DNA from: Strigamia acuminata
Lineage: Eukaryota > Arthropoda > Chilopoda > Geophilomorpha > Linotaeniidae
Direction of reading: 5' to 3'
Length of the DNA stretch: 64,000 nucleotides
Assembly: GCA_949358305.1 (NCBI GenBank)
Contig: OX442314.1
Location: 4,033,087 to 4,097,086, forward strand
Shown here: piece by piece, positions 1 through 11,292 of the stretch
How positions within the stretch are numbered: position 1 is the first letter of the stretch
Layout of the letters: each line of letters opens with the position of its first letter
Position numbers and translations under genes: made by a program
Notes under the pieces: model-generated
What the model was told of the DNA's origin: nothing
What the model saw: the letters and a program-made list of their open reading frames with translations, nothing else
Database searches by the model: none

Positions 1-58
1 ATTTAAGATATGCACAACTGTCAAGATCAAACCATTTCTACAAGTTGCATCCCAAACT

Positions 59-304
59 TTATTGCATACCTTTCTCATGAAACGATGGAAACCTACTTCC
101 AGTATTTCGGAATAAAGAAACCACCACTTCACTATCTGACAAAATTTGCACACTGTTTGACTTAAATAAAGGCAAACATAATTCCCAAGCAAAAACAAGA
201 GCCAAAACTTCCTTCTCATTTATGTGTAAATTGCTCTCCTCCTGTTTCCATTTTCCATTAAATTCATTATCTCCAAACTTACAAGTTAATCCCCCAACAA
301 ACAC
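59..304 (-). pseudogene. RNase H-like fragment of a retroelement
   Basis: An 81-codon open stretch contains a motif around INEKEVLALVFAWE followed by a strand ending ILSDSEVVVSLF. This resembles the catalytic Glu helix and second Asp strand of a retroelement RNase H. The element type is uncertain; a DIRS-like or other tyrosine-recombinase retroelement fits better than Ty3/Gypsy. No reverse transcriptase is attached, so it is a truncated relic. A near-identical fragment lies at 44915-45145 in the same position relative to RNF216 copy C, so it is part of the duplicated segment and not an independent insertion. Confidence 0.5.
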
Positions 305-374
305 AAATTCCCCAGGACTATCGGTGTTCTATCAGACTATCAGACTTAACTAACTTCTTTAGTGCAACTTCATA

Positions 375-500
375 TTTTCTATCATTTTAACTAGGGTTGA
401 ATACCAAAAACGCCGAATAACCGAATACCGAATATTTCAAACCGAACACCATGGCCGAATATTCGGTATTCGGTCGAATAACCGAATATTTAAAAAAATA
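375..500. repeat. CCGAATA-rich palindromic low-complexity DNA
   Basis: Repeated CCGAATA, CGAATATTCGG and related self-complementary words occur through this stretch, and a close copy lies at 45270-45360. No gene is seen between 305 and 921. Confidence 0.6.
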
Positions 501-610
501 ATTGTTTGTTGAAAAAAAGCCATTTTTGGCTTAAAAAATTTACTTTTTATCTAATAAATGCAGTTTTTACGTTCTAAAATATTCTTTTTACCCAAAAATG
601 TAATTTTTTT

Positions 611-768
611 AAGTGTAAAATGAAGTGTATTTTAAGTGTATAATTAAGTGTAAAATGAAGTGTATTTTAAGTGTATAATTAAGTGTAAAATGAAGTGTAT
701 TTTAAGTGTATAATTAAGTGTAAAATGAAGTGTATTTTAAGTGTATAATTAAGTGTAAAATGAAGTTG
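611..768. repeat. 35-bp tandem repeat, about 4.5 units
   Basis: Four near-identical 35-bp units begin AAGTGTAAAATGAAGTG and are followed by a half unit. The homologous array beside copy C at 46088-46175 has only about 2.5 units. Its copy number therefore changed after the segment was duplicated. Confidence 0.9.
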
Positions 769-921
769 AAACACATGCTCAAGTTAAGTTCAATAAAAGC
801 CTTTAAAAAGAAATATAAATCGAATTTATAAAAACAATTAAACATTGAAAGTCGGCATTGCAACAATACACGAATTCATTCTGTCAAATTTCAATCGGCT
901 TCACTCACAATTTATTCACAT

Positions 922-2427
922 CTACACGTACGAATTTTCTACTTTTGCTTTCTTGCCAATCTTCCTCGCGGTCAGTGAAAATGACCACTTGTCTCCGCTA
1001 GTCCAATCGTTACCTGTCAAACGGAATTTAAATTGATTTAAATTGAATATGAAACAACGAATATATATAAAATAGCTTTCGTGCCTCGGCGGAGATTGCA
1101 TCGGTCGAGTCACGACGTTGGCAATGGCGTTGGCGATAGCGTGGGCATTGGCGATGATGTTGGTGAAAGCGTTGGCGATGGCGTTGATCACTGGGGGCTG
1201 CTCGTCGACTGGTTGAAACTCGATCAGTCCACGCTCGTTCAGCCTGGGCATGGCGGCCCGCGCGTACTCCTGCTGCTGCCTCTGCACGGCCGGGAACGGC
1301 GTCTTACTCGGGTCGTTCTTCAGCTCCATCGCCTGCACTTCCGGGTGCGTCGCTACGTACTCTTGCTTCGCCTTCTTGGCGCCCTCCCGGACCTCCAGCC
1401 GATGCAGTTCATCGTCGTTCGAGAATTGAGGACACCTGCGTTCACATTTATGTCGAAAATTGAATTTTTAGAAAAGTGAATTTTTTTGGCCTAAAAATGG
1501 ATTTTTGGAAAAGTGAACTTTTGGGCCTAAAATTGGATTTTTGGAAAATTGAATTTTGACCTAAAATTCAATTTTTTGCAATTTTTTTTAGCCTCAAATT
1601 AAATTTTTTTTAGCTTAAAATTGAATTTGTTGGCCTTAAATAAGACATGCTTAATCAACTCGCCTCCCGTTCTCGAAATGCGCGTAGCTGACGATAGGTT
1701 CGCGACACACGTAGCAGAAGTGTTGGCCGCACGTGCACGTCATCTTGTTGCAGCCTTCCTCCTTGACGATGCGCCTCTTGCACCTCGGACACGCGCGCAG
1801 CAGCGCCTCCGTCATCCGATCCTCGATGTACGTGCGGAACTGCACCTCGGACTTCTTCTCGAACTCGTCGCAGCGCAGCGGAAGGTGGTTGGTTTCTTTG
1901 CAAAGCCTTTATCCCCAAAGAGAAATTTTAATAAAATAATTTTTTTTTAAATATTTTCTATTTCTTCACCTGCACGTGACTTTGAAACACTCGGGGTTGA
2001 GGCACCGGAAGATCTTCACATTCGCGTCCGGCATGATGGCGCAGAACGAGCAGTGCGGACACGACTCGAGGTCCGCGATGTCCGCGCGCCGGATCTCCTC
2101 GTCCTGCATCTTGCGCATCACGTTGGACAACACGTTGGGCGCTAAAACCTTCCGGAGCGTCGTCAGCGAGAACTCGGCCTCGCAGTACGCGTCCAGGCAC
2201 GGGAATTGGTATTTATCCTGGCCGATGTGCACCTCGGCATGGCGCCGGATGCACGTTCCGCAGAACGAGTGGCCGACCGAGCACTGCAGCATGTCCTCTG
2301 TCAGCAGTTCGTCCTCGCAACAGCAATCGCACGTCATTAGTTCGTCATTTTGTTTCGCCGTTGCGATTTTCCTCGTCCGTTCCGTTTCCTTTGTGACGAT
2401 TCTACTTTTGGCTGATTTATTAGCCAT
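922..2427 (-). CDS. RBR half of copy A with an LTR-supplied start codon
   Basis: The 3' LTR of E1 ends with an ATG at 2427-2425 that is in frame with exon 5 of copy A. Joined to exon 6 (1906-1664) and exon 7 (1435-922) this gives a 404-codon frame. It contains RING1 (MTCDCCCEDEL onward), the IBR cysteines, and RING2 with CPRC, the catalytic cysteine in KEEGCNK, and the CYVC pair. The first twelve or so residues are LTR-encoded. E1 runs in the same direction as the gene, so an LTR transcript could read into these exons, but the ATG lies about 1.1 kb downstream of the LTR TATA box. Use of this start is inference. The tail after the Asn/Ala-rich repeat may run through an unspliced last intron. 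Confidence 0.5.
1436..1663. repeat. Intron 6 repeat array of copy A
   Basis: The GC-AG intron between exons 6 and 7 is filled with imperfect units of the form GGCCTAAAATTGAATTTTT. The same word family fills the homologous intron in copies B, C, D and E at different lengths. Confidence 0.75.
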
Positions 2428-3943
2428 TTTAAGAGATAAATCGGTCGGAACAAGACGTTGTTAAGACTAACAACAACCTAACCGAGATAAGCTACGAAAT
2501 GTGCGCTAAATGAATAAAACAACGAAATGATATAAACTTACGGTTTTACTTGCTTGTTTCTACGAATACAAATGGTTCGGGGTTCTGGATACGTGTAAGC
2601 GGCGGCTACACTGGTTGAGGATCCGGGCGATGCACGAAGGGTACGGCTGACTTTGCGGCATCGTCACAAATAACGCTACGGAGACGTATTTGGTCCGCAG
2701 CTCGAATATCTAATAATACGAAGAGTCCTTCGTATGGAAAGGAATATTCTGTAGAATATTCCAGGTCAAATAAATACAAAGTGATTAGTGGAATACAACA
2801 AATGAATTGTTGTATAAATATTAATGGGGCGGGGACAGTCACGACAGTCGACAGGACCGTCGCGGGAGTTGTTGAGGCTCCATCCGCCAGCATGCCTTAC
2901 GACGACAAGATCTCGTGATCAGGCGCCGAGTATTTGTTTGTACGCTTTACATCGCTATCGGTGGTACCAACCACCGGGTAAACATTCCTATGGATTTACC
3001 AATTCCAGGATTACCAATACCTGAGTAATTGTTTAACGAAATGTCTTCACGGACAATTCTCACGGGCTACCAACCCGGCGTAGTGTGCCTTTAAATATGC
3101 CATTCACCGACCACTAAAGTACGGAAGGACCTATGATACGCAATTCGCCCTGGAATAGCATTTGTCCGTGTTTGTTTCGTGCTCGGGTGGGACCTCCCGC
3201 ACACACGCTCTTGGCAGAGCGTCTGACCCTCGTCCGAGGAATCGCTCAGATAGATGCGACTATCACCGATCATATAGTTTGACATTTATTTAACGGGTTA
3301 GTCAATCCCGTGCATGAGCATTATACTATGCCACCGTATGAAATCCTACTGTCCCTTAGAACAGCTGGCTAACACTACGGGGCCATTTCATGTTGTTAAC
3401 ATGTCTACAAGGTTAGCCTTCCCCGATGGGCCCTACAACAAGCAATAACGAGATAGTAAGTCTACATATCCATTGAGAGCTGAGGAGGCCTGATGTGTCG
3501 ATAAGAAAGAGAGAAATCAAACGATAACCAACAATACATACAAACAATATTCAAATCAAGCCAGGGCCTGGTAGAAAACCAGAGCTTATATAGTTCCTGA
3601 GAACAATCAGATTGGCGACAGCCAATCAGGTGCCTGGATCGACGGATTCGTGGATCACTAGTCCGGACCTAATAGAGACCGGGGTTCGGACCTAATATGG
3701 AATTGGGTCCAGAAGGGTCCGATTGGTCCCCTTCAACAAGTAAATATAAAATATAATATTGATTCGGCAGAATCAATATTTAAGTAAATAATACTTTATC
3801 ATGTTTAATAAATAATTTATATTTATTCACGTCATTCCGACAATTAATTATAATTCTCGCAATTCATTCGAAAATGCGCGCTTTTAGTCAAATAGCGCCA
3901 TCTGGCGGCAAATCGGAAATTATACGGTTTTATAACCGTCACA
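2392..3943 (-). repeat. E1 3' LTR
   Basis: The 1552-bp terminal repeat pairs with 9488-11039. A minus-strand TATA box (TATATAAG, 3592-3585) marks the likely U3 promoter, leaving more than 1 kb of R-U5. The terminus abuts RNF216 copy A exon 5. Small ORFs inside are identical in both LTRs and are not considered genes. Confidence 0.9.
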
Positions 3944-4911
3944 CATCCCCCGGTGGCAAACATAAGAGTTTACTAACTCTATATTTGTCATCGGAAAGAT
4001 TACTTCTTAAGTTTAAGATGTTCACCCTGATTTTTATTGAATTATTTATAATCCAATACCTGCTCTATTAATTTTAGTCAAAATTAATCACACTAATTTC
4101 TTTCAGAAACTCATAACACAATTGACTAATTGGCTTTCCTGTACAATACACCTCCTAGTTGCAAGGCAACGGGATGGATTCTTCGGAACATGTCATTCAT
4201 ATTCGTCATCCACTCGATTTCGATTGAAATCTTACTCTACCGATCTAATTCAAACATGAACATGTTTATTAGAGGATTTGTAACAACTCTTCGAATTTTG
4301 ACTTAATAAAATCAAAACATAATTCTTTTGCTGCTTAATATCCCAAGCCTCGACCGAGACTTGAATTTTACTTTAACTGGGGACCTCTTACACAAATAAC
4401 TAGACTATTGTCTAATTACTACAAATATTTATTTGTAGTCGTGTAACCTAACTCGTATTTTATTTTCTTCTAGAAAACAATACCAATTTATTCTACGAGC
4501 GTAAAATATATTTGTTCCGAAATAAAACTTCTTTTATTTATCATCATTTCTAGAATCCTAGAATTTTGTATCCGATTTAAACTATCCCCCGGTGGTGTGA
4601 TTTATTAATCACTACACCGCTTAAAGTATTTATCTAAATACCACACAAGTTTTTATTAAAAACTTTTTATTCTATTGAATAAATTCAACTTTTATCAACC
4701 GAAGCTTTATTCAAAGTTCCGGTGATCGAGATTTATTTAAAACCTTTTGAGTTTGGTGGGATAATATTTTATCCCCCGGATCTAGCATTTTGCTTCAGAC
4801 AAATTAGAAACGTTTGTTTCAAGTTTATCCACTTTTATTAAGAATTTCAGTTATGAAACTCGTAAGACTGTTTTGTAATTAATTACTAAATAGTCTTTTA
4901 TAGGTTCATCT
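3944..4911 (-). other. E1 polypurine tract and 3' non-coding region
   Basis: The minus-strand purine tract at 3954-3944 lies directly before the 3' LTR. The remaining 950 bp is AT-rich. I see no coding remnant of pol in it. Confidence 0.6.
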
Positions 4912-6093
4912 TTAGATTTCACCAAATAAAGCTTCATTGTTACGGATTACCTTATAAATTTTCTTTAAACAATGAGTTGGCACTCTTTGTTTGCGTAACA
5001 GATAGGTACTATCTCTAGTGAGATTGTCAAAAAATAGTGCAACCGCACTTTTGGAGGTTAAATAACCTTGTAAATTCCACATTCTATAGAATCGGTATAT
5101 GAAGGAATACAGACTCTCTGAGTCTCGTTGTTTTGTTAAAATCAACTGTACTGTTCTTTCTAAGTGTGTTGTTACAAATTGTTCGCGGAACAGGTATTCG
5201 AATATTTTCCAATTGAAAATTTTATGTTGATTTTCACAAAACCAATTCTGAGTAAAGTGTAACAAATAGCTTGGAACACATTCGTGAACCATTTTTTGTA
5301 GCGGCATATAATTAATAGATGCCACCTTCCTGATAAATGCGAGGAGTAGCTCGCTCTCGTCGGCTTTCAGTGAATACTTTTGGAAAGTACTCTGCCCCTT
5401 TTGCAACAATGTATACACACTTTTCACCATGTTAATGTATTCATCTGAAGACAATCCAAAGTGAGGTGATCGCGAACGCGATCTAAAATTATTTTGCAAA
5501 ACACTACGATCGCGCACATAATTAGCAATTCGTACGTTCTTGTTTGTTACATTAGTAACTACATCTTGAGTATCGTTCAAGGATGATTCGGGTGAAGGTA
5601 AATGTCTATGAGCCCAAACGGGATCAAGATTTGCTTTCTGTCGATACCGACTAATTGGTGTCGAAGGAGTCGAACCTAATCGTGGATCGTTAGATCCATA
5701 ATTAGCGGAAGAACGAGATCTAGATCTAGATCCTTTAAAAGGTAGTTTATTTAACATAACAAAATCCACCATTTCGACGATTGATCGGAATTGGTTTGGA
5801 TTCAAACCATAATCAGTACAAAATAAAAGTCCTGTCGGACCTAAATGTGATCCATCCGATGGAAGATTTCCTTCCACAGGAGAATTTAGTTCAGTCTGTA
5901 CCAAGTTAGGATCTATAATTCTGATCGGTTCCGTTGTTTCATTCGAAACACTATTACCGACCACGTGGTTTACTATTTCCTCTACTAATCCAGTTTCGTT
6001 AGAAACTGGCACAAATCCGGTTAAACTTATTCTACCGGTCAAACAAGTTCTTTCCTTACCGCGTGTGTTCATCGAGTGCTGGTTACTAGTCAT
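4912..6093 (-). CDS. E1 Gag (capsid-type, no zinc knuckle)
   Basis: The first true ATG is at 6093-6091; the frame is open further upstream only from a GTG. The protein of about 393 residues has an N-terminal region with a short motif (DYGLNPNQF) shared with the E2 and E3 Gag N-termini, then Arg/Ser-rich linkers (RSRSRSS, RSRSRS). A capsid-like domain follows and aligns with E2 Gag through landmarks such as W-x-I/T-F-E, F-x-x-x-F and Y-x-F-x-x-R-F. It ends right after the capsid at NNEALFGEI, where E2 continues to a CCHC knuckle. Gag assembles the particle that packages element RNA. Loss of nucleocapsid and pol suggests dependence on a helper. Unlike E2, the frame is continuous across the linker-capsid junction. 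Confidence 0.8.
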   Translation of the reverse strand: MTSNQHSMNTRGKERTCLTGRISLTGFVPVSNETGLVEEIVNHVVGNSVSNETTEPIRIIDPNLVQTELNSPVEGNLPSDGSHLGPTGLLFCTDYGLNPNQFRSIVEMVDFVMLNKLPFKGSRSRSRSSANYGSNDPRLGSTPSTPISRYRQKANLDPVWAHRHLPSPESSLNDTQDVVTNVTNKNVRIANYVRDRSVLQNNFRSRSRSPHFGLSSDEYINMVKSVYTLLQKGQSTFQKYSLKADESELLLAFIRKVASINYMPLQKMVHECVPSYLLHFTQNWFCENQHKIFNWKIFEYLFREQFVTTHLERTVQLILTKQRDSESLYSFIYRFYRMWNLQGYLTSKSAVALFFDNLTRDSTYLLRKQRVPTHCLKKIYKVIRNNEALFGEI

Positions 6094-6533
6094 AACTAAA
6101 ATTGAAAAATAAAATTTCCGAAGTCTGAGAGATAACGATGAAGTCGTAACGTTCAGGAAGGTTGCAAACGAAGCAGTGGTTACACTATTTCGAATGGAAG
6201 TATGGGTACTTCGATACACCTCTCTGATTGGTTGATTGTCAAACGTCAGTCTCGCGAGACTCTAATCTCATCTGAGATTGGTAGAAATCACTATTTTCGT
6301 GGAACCTAAATCTTGTCAGATTTCAGGGTTATGACGTAGTCACCAAATAAAATGGATACTTTTCCAAGTATTTTAAAATATCACCAATTTTATTAATAAA
6401 AATGGTAACCTTTACGGGATTTTTAAAGTATTAAAAACCACAATTTCACAAGTACGTTGAATCGATTGAATCGACGGCTTTGCTGAATTCCGTTCTTTAT
6501 TTGAATTTATCAAATAATAAATTTCAGTTTTAA

Positions 6534-6797
6534 CTAAAACTTACTAACTTGATTTTTACAAAATCTAGTAATTTTTTTACTTTTTATCCCATAAAAGCAC
6601 GTTGAATCATTTGATTCGGTAGCTTTACGGCAAGTAACGAGGAATTTCGAACGCAATTCCGTGAAAAAAGTGAAGGAATGCACATTTTTTAATGTATTTG
6701 TCTCTGTTAAGGCGGTATACAAGGTTTCTTGTATCTCCTCCCCCTCCGTTTCTTCAGAATATTCTTTAGAATCTTCTGAAAAACTGGATTCGAACAT
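6534..6797 (-). CDS. Small acidic ORF upstream of E1 gag
   Basis: This 87-codon ATG-initiated frame begins with an acidic, Ser/Glu-rich stretch (SFSEDSKEYSEETEGEE) and becomes basic toward its end. It lies upstream of gag in element orientation. I do not recognise it. It could be a leader ORF or a remnant, and nothing shows that it is expressed. Confidence 0.3.
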   Translation of the reverse strand: MFESSFSEDSKEYSEETEGEEIQETLYTALTETNTLKNVHSFTFFTELRSKFLVTCRKATESNDSTCFYGIKSKKITRFCKNQVSKF

Positions 6798-6999
6798 TAT
6801 TTAAATATTCTGACATTATTAGGCATAAATAATTATATGCTTTCTAGTTTATTCAAACTTTCAAACAAGATTAGGTATTTATACCTAACCGATCGTTTTG
6901 ACGTTGTCTACGAATTCTTTCGATGGACGTCATGTCGTTTTTCTACGTGTTCGATTGAAACTACGGTAAATCGATGAATTGGGGGCGGACACGAACGTA

Positions 7000-9080
7000 T
7001 CAAAGTCAGCTTAATCTTCATCCCCCGGTGGTAAAATTTTAAACTTTACCACGTGGTAAATTTAATATTTCACCGTAAAATCCATTTTTTCAAATGAAAA
7101 AAAATTGTAATGGAAAGTTCCTTATTTACGTTGTAAATATCCTGGAAATTTCATCCTTTATTTCGAGAATGAAGAATAAAGTTTTATTCCTTTTCTACAC
7201 CAAAATCGTTCGATTTTGCAATTCGCAAAATTTACTATTTTCTTTAGAAAATAAGAATTCAAAGAATGCAACGTTCTTTCTTGTAATGTTAATTACAAGA
7301 TTAATGTAAACATGATTAAAATTTGGATAAATTTCAACTGAAATTTTTCCAGTTAATCGTATCATTCGATTTATTTTAATAAACCGAAATAAATATTACT
7401 CTTATTTTTAGGTAAATCCAGATTTATTTAGTCAAATAAACCGAATTCACGATGATTGAATTGTTAGGCAACAATTCAGGAAAGTACGCCTGGAAACCTG
7501 GCGGCTTCTCGGTAAAACTCCGCGATTCTGTTGCTAGGCAACACAGCTGCGAAAATGGCTTCGCCGGAATTGAACATTTGAACGATCTTCAATTCCTTTT
7601 AAAATTCGGATTTCAACATTTTAAAATCAGGGTTTGATTGTACAATACAAATGTAAAGATAATCAGGTATGTGTCTATTTTGTAAATAAACCTTTAACAC
7701 GAATAAACCTATTCTTTCAATTTTACCAACTTGTCTTGTTTTTATTTTTCAAAATAAATTTAGGTTAAAATATTAATAAGTTTTTTAACTTAATGTGAAA
7801 TCCCAAACGGAATTTTGTGGTTTAGGTTATTTTATGTGAAAACAACCGATAAAACTGGAATTAGAATTCGAATTCCTTCGGGGTTGAATCTTCATTTAAG
7901 CCTGACCGCGTGTTTTATTGTAACTACGACGGCAAATTATCGTTGTCCAGACGGACAAAACAACGTCGAATTCGGATTGGATTCTCCAATTCCCGTGATA
8001 GGATTTTTAGGCCTTACCACATGGTAAAATAATTATTTTATGCCATCGTTCGAATTTTCTACCGAAAATACATTTATAAGTGAATACACTCATCGTTCTT
8101 TAGGATTTCAATCACAAGAACAAAATTGGATAAATAAACTTCGTACGAAACTTACTTTAAATTCGAACTCGAATTCTTTTTTGGGAAATTAAACTTTCTC
8201 GTTTAAGCCTGTCCGCGCGTATGATCGTAACGGTGACGATTAGACGTTCCGTGAACGGACAAAACAACGATAAGTTCGGATTAGAATTCAAACATTCCGT
8301 GGTGAGATTTTTAGGCCTCGCCACGTGGTAAAATAATCATTTTACTTGACGTTCAATTTTCCGGTGGAAAATCTGGATAAAAGTGAATTATACTTTTCGT
8401 TCTTTACGCAAATGTTTGATTTTCCTGCAGAAAAACACAATGCAAGTGAATTACACTTATCATGAGATTTATTACTTCGAATAAACTGGATTCTCGACAT
8501 TTTTTAAATCGTTTAGCAACAATTTGTGAAAGCACGTTAAATCGTTCAATTTGGGTAGCTTTCCCGTAAAACACCGTTGCTAGGCAATCGTAGCAGCAAA
8601 AGTCTTTGCTAAGTTCGAATGGGATTCTATTCGCGAAATTGGTTTTAAAGACTTAAAACCAAAAGGTGATTAACACATTTGTAAATTAGAATGTAAATCA
8701 GGTATGTAGAACAATTTATCGAAATAAAATATCTTTTATTCCATTGAATCAACTTTTCCTTCGTTTTATTTAATCAAATAAAATTAGGCCTTGAAATATA
8801 AAAACATTCTTTATTTGAAATCTCAAACAGAATTAAACTTGGTTGTTTTAATCAAAACAACCGGCGAATACTGGAATTCATTTTTGAATTTCCTTCGAGA
8901 AATGTTCGAACTTTATGTATTAAGCCCAACCACGTGGTTTCTCGGATCGACGACGGCGAAACGACGTTACCCGGGCGGACGTAACAGCGACAAGTTCGGG
9001 CAAGATTTTCAAACTTTCGTGGTAGGTTTTTTAGGCCTGACCACGCGGTAAAATTATCATTTTACACAAATATATAATTT
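7000..9080. repeat. Diverged repeat modules in the E1 leader
   Basis: A module of about 125 bp ending in AGGCCT..CCACGTGGTAAAAT recurs at about 7917-8040, 8221-8345 and 8944-9065, with a partial one near 7050. Related sequence precedes each module. A second motif, GTTGCTAGGCAAC, is at 7530-7542 with near copies at 7461 and 8577. Spacing is uneven, as expected of old duplications. No protein is encoded here. Confidence 0.7.
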
Positions 9081-9467
9081 TTTCTTCAGAAAAACAAATT
9101 AAAGGGAATACAATCGTTGTTCTTGTGATTTTAATCACAAAACAACATTCAATACATTTAGTAAAGATATAAATTTCGTTCGAAACTTATTTTACAAGAA
9201 ATTTTGTCGTAAGACTAAATTATCCAAACTCCACTTTTCACGAGCACGATTTCCAAATTCATTCGAATAAGAATTGTAGTCTATCGTCGGTAGAACCGCT
9301 TGTGGCGGTCCTAATGAAATTCCTAGAAAAGTTTCACGAGGAGAACTGTAAAACAAACATTAATTTTACCGTAAAAAATTTCATTTGAAATTTTAACACC
9401 GTAAGCACATTTCCTAAATTCTCATAAACACACACAACTCAAAATTCACTTGAATTTTTGCAGCCTT

Positions 9468-9485
9468 ATCTCGGTAGAACCTCCA
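9468..9485 (-). other. E1 primer-binding site (tRNA-Gln)
   Basis: The minus strand reads TGGAGGTTCTACCGAGAT two bases after the 5' LTR end. It is complementary to the 3' end of a Gln tRNA (..AACCTCCA) apart from one likely mismatch. Confidence 0.75.
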
Positions 9486-9487
9486 CT

Positions 9488-11039
9488 TGTGACGATTCTA
9501 CTTTTGGCTGATTTATTAGCCATTTTAAGAGATAAATCGGTCGGAACAAGACGTTGTTAAGACTAACAACAACCTAACCGAGATAAGCTACGAAATGTGC
9601 GCTAAATGAATAAAACAACGAAATGATATAAACTTACGGTTTTACTTGCTTGTTTCTACGAATACAAATGGTTCGGGGTTCTGGATACGTGTAAGCGGCG
9701 GCTACACTGGTTGAGGATCCGGGCGATGCACGAAGGGTACGGCTGACTTTGCGGCATCGTCACAAATAACGCTACGGAGACGTATTTGGTCCGCAGCTCG
9801 AATATCTAATAATACGAAGAGTCCTTCGTATGGAAAGGAATATTCTGTAGAATATTCCAGGTCAAATAAATACAAAGTGATTAGTGGAATACAACAAATG
9901 AATTGTTGTATAAATATTAATGGGGCGGGGACAGTCACGACAGTCGACAGGACCGTCGCGGGAGTTGTTGAGGCTCCATCCGCCAGCATGCCTTACGACG
10001 ACAAGATCTCGTGATCAGGCGCCGAGTATTTGTTTGTACGCTTTACATCGCTATCGGTGGTACCAACCACCGGGTAAACATTCCTATGGATTTACCAATT
10101 CCAGGATTACCAATACCTGAGTAATTGTTTAACGAAATGTCTTCACGGACAATTCTCACGGGCTACCAACCCGGCGTAGTGTGCCTTTAAATATGCCATT
10201 CACCGACCACTAAAGTACGGAAGGACCTATGATACGCAATTCGCCCTGGAATAGCATTTGTCCGTGTTTGTTTCGTGCTCGGGTGGGACCTCCCGCACAC
10301 ACGCTCTTGGCAGAGCGTCTGACCCTCGTCCGAGGAATCGCTCAGATAGATGCGACTATCACCGATCATATAGTTTGACATTTATTTAACGGGTTAGTCA
10401 ATCCCGTGCATGAGCATTATACTATGCCACCGTATGAAATCCTACTGTCCCTTAGAACAGCTGGCTAACACTACGGGGCCATTTCATGTTGTTAACATGT
10501 CTACAAGGTTAGCCTTCCCCGATGGGCCCTACAACAAGCAATAACGAGATAGTAAGTCTACATATCCATTGAGAGCTGAGGAGGCCTGATGTGTCGATAA
10601 GAAAGAGAGAAATCAAACGATAACCAACAATACATACAAACAATATTCAAATCAAGCCAGGGCCTGGTAGAAAACCAGAGCTTATATAGTTCCTGAGAAC
10701 AATCAGATTGGCGACAGCCAATCAGGTGCCTGGATCGACGGATTCGTGGATCACTAGTCCGGACCTAATAGAGACCGGGGTTCGGACCTAATATGGAATT
10801 GGGTCCAGAAGGGTCCGATTGGTCCCCTTCAACAAGTAAATATAAAATATAATATTGATTCGGCAGAATCAATATTTAAGTAAATAATACTTTATCATGT
10901 TTAATAAATAATTTATATTTATTCACGTCATTCCGACAATTAATTATAATTCTCGCAATTCATTCGAAAATGCGCGCTTTTAGTCAAATAGCGCCATCTG
11001 GCGGCAAATCGGAAATTATACGGTTTTATAACCGTCACA
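9488..11039 (-). repeat. E1 5' LTR
   Basis: It matches the left LTR in length (1552 bp), in termini and in every small ORF read through it. It is followed toward lower coordinates by the primer-binding site, which makes it the 5' LTR of a minus-strand element. The CCTT duplicate lies just outside at 11040-11043. Confidence 0.9.
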
Positions 11040-11261
11040 CCTTGTCTGTTTTGAATTCTAAAAAAAAAATATTTAAAAAAAAAATTAATTTTAGTTGTGA
11101 CGTGACGTGACTTGACGGTTTATTACGTTTGATTCTGTCCTCCATTTCGATGAAGAGCTTTTCTTTGTAGAAGAGTTCGTCGACTTTTTTCGGCATGCGT
11201 TTGAGGTCGCTCATCGTCTTTTTTGTCCGCACGGATTCCTTCCTCTTTTTGGCTGATGGTT
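11040..11261 (-). pseudogene. RNF216: Copy A exon 4 and first 18 nt of exon 5
   Basis: Exon 4 (11261-11127, 135 nt) encodes EPSAKKRKESVRTKK onward to MEDRIK, the basic linker ahead of the RBR domain. Its donor is GTAATA. The next acceptor (TTTTTTAG) is followed by 18 nt of exon 5 before E1 begins. Both exon length and phase match copies C and E. The CCTT target duplication is 11040-11043. Confidence 0.85.
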
Positions 11262-11292
11262 CTGCCAAGTTAGTCGAATTGCTGTTTTAGGT

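Larger units (their letters stand above)
2392..11039 (-). mobile_element. E1: gag-only Ty3/Gypsy-like LTR element
   Basis: The element is 8648 bp, bounded by two LTRs of 1552 bp with TGTGACG...CGTCACA ends and flanked by CCTT on both sides (2388-2391 and 11040-11043). The ORFs read through both LTRs are identical, pointing to a recent insertion. The primer-binding site matches the 3' end of tRNA-Gln. A purine tract (CCGGGGGATG on the minus strand) abuts the left LTR, so the element runs on the minus strand. The internal 5.5 kb holds a capsid-type gag and one small ORF but no protease, reverse transcriptase or integrase. I infer a non-autonomous element mobilised in trans by an E2-like relative that shares its primer and LTR ends. 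Confidence 0.88.

Noticed and set aside
611-768. 35-bp direct repeats that could suggest a CRISPR array
   Set aside because: Units are contiguous without spacers and the DNA is eukaryotic.
1655-1918. Long open frames antisense or frame-shifted to the RBR exons, also at 1958-2200, 36581-37057, 47266-48036 and 51337-51867
   Set aside because: They are Arg/Pro/Ala-rich shadows of GC-rich RBR exons, recur at every paralogue, and have no domain or splice support of their own.
2606-3285. Identical small ORFs of 95, 66 and 64 codons in both E1 LTRs, and similar ones in E2 and E3 LTRs
   Set aside because: They lie in non-coding R-U5 sequence; identity only reflects identical LTRs.
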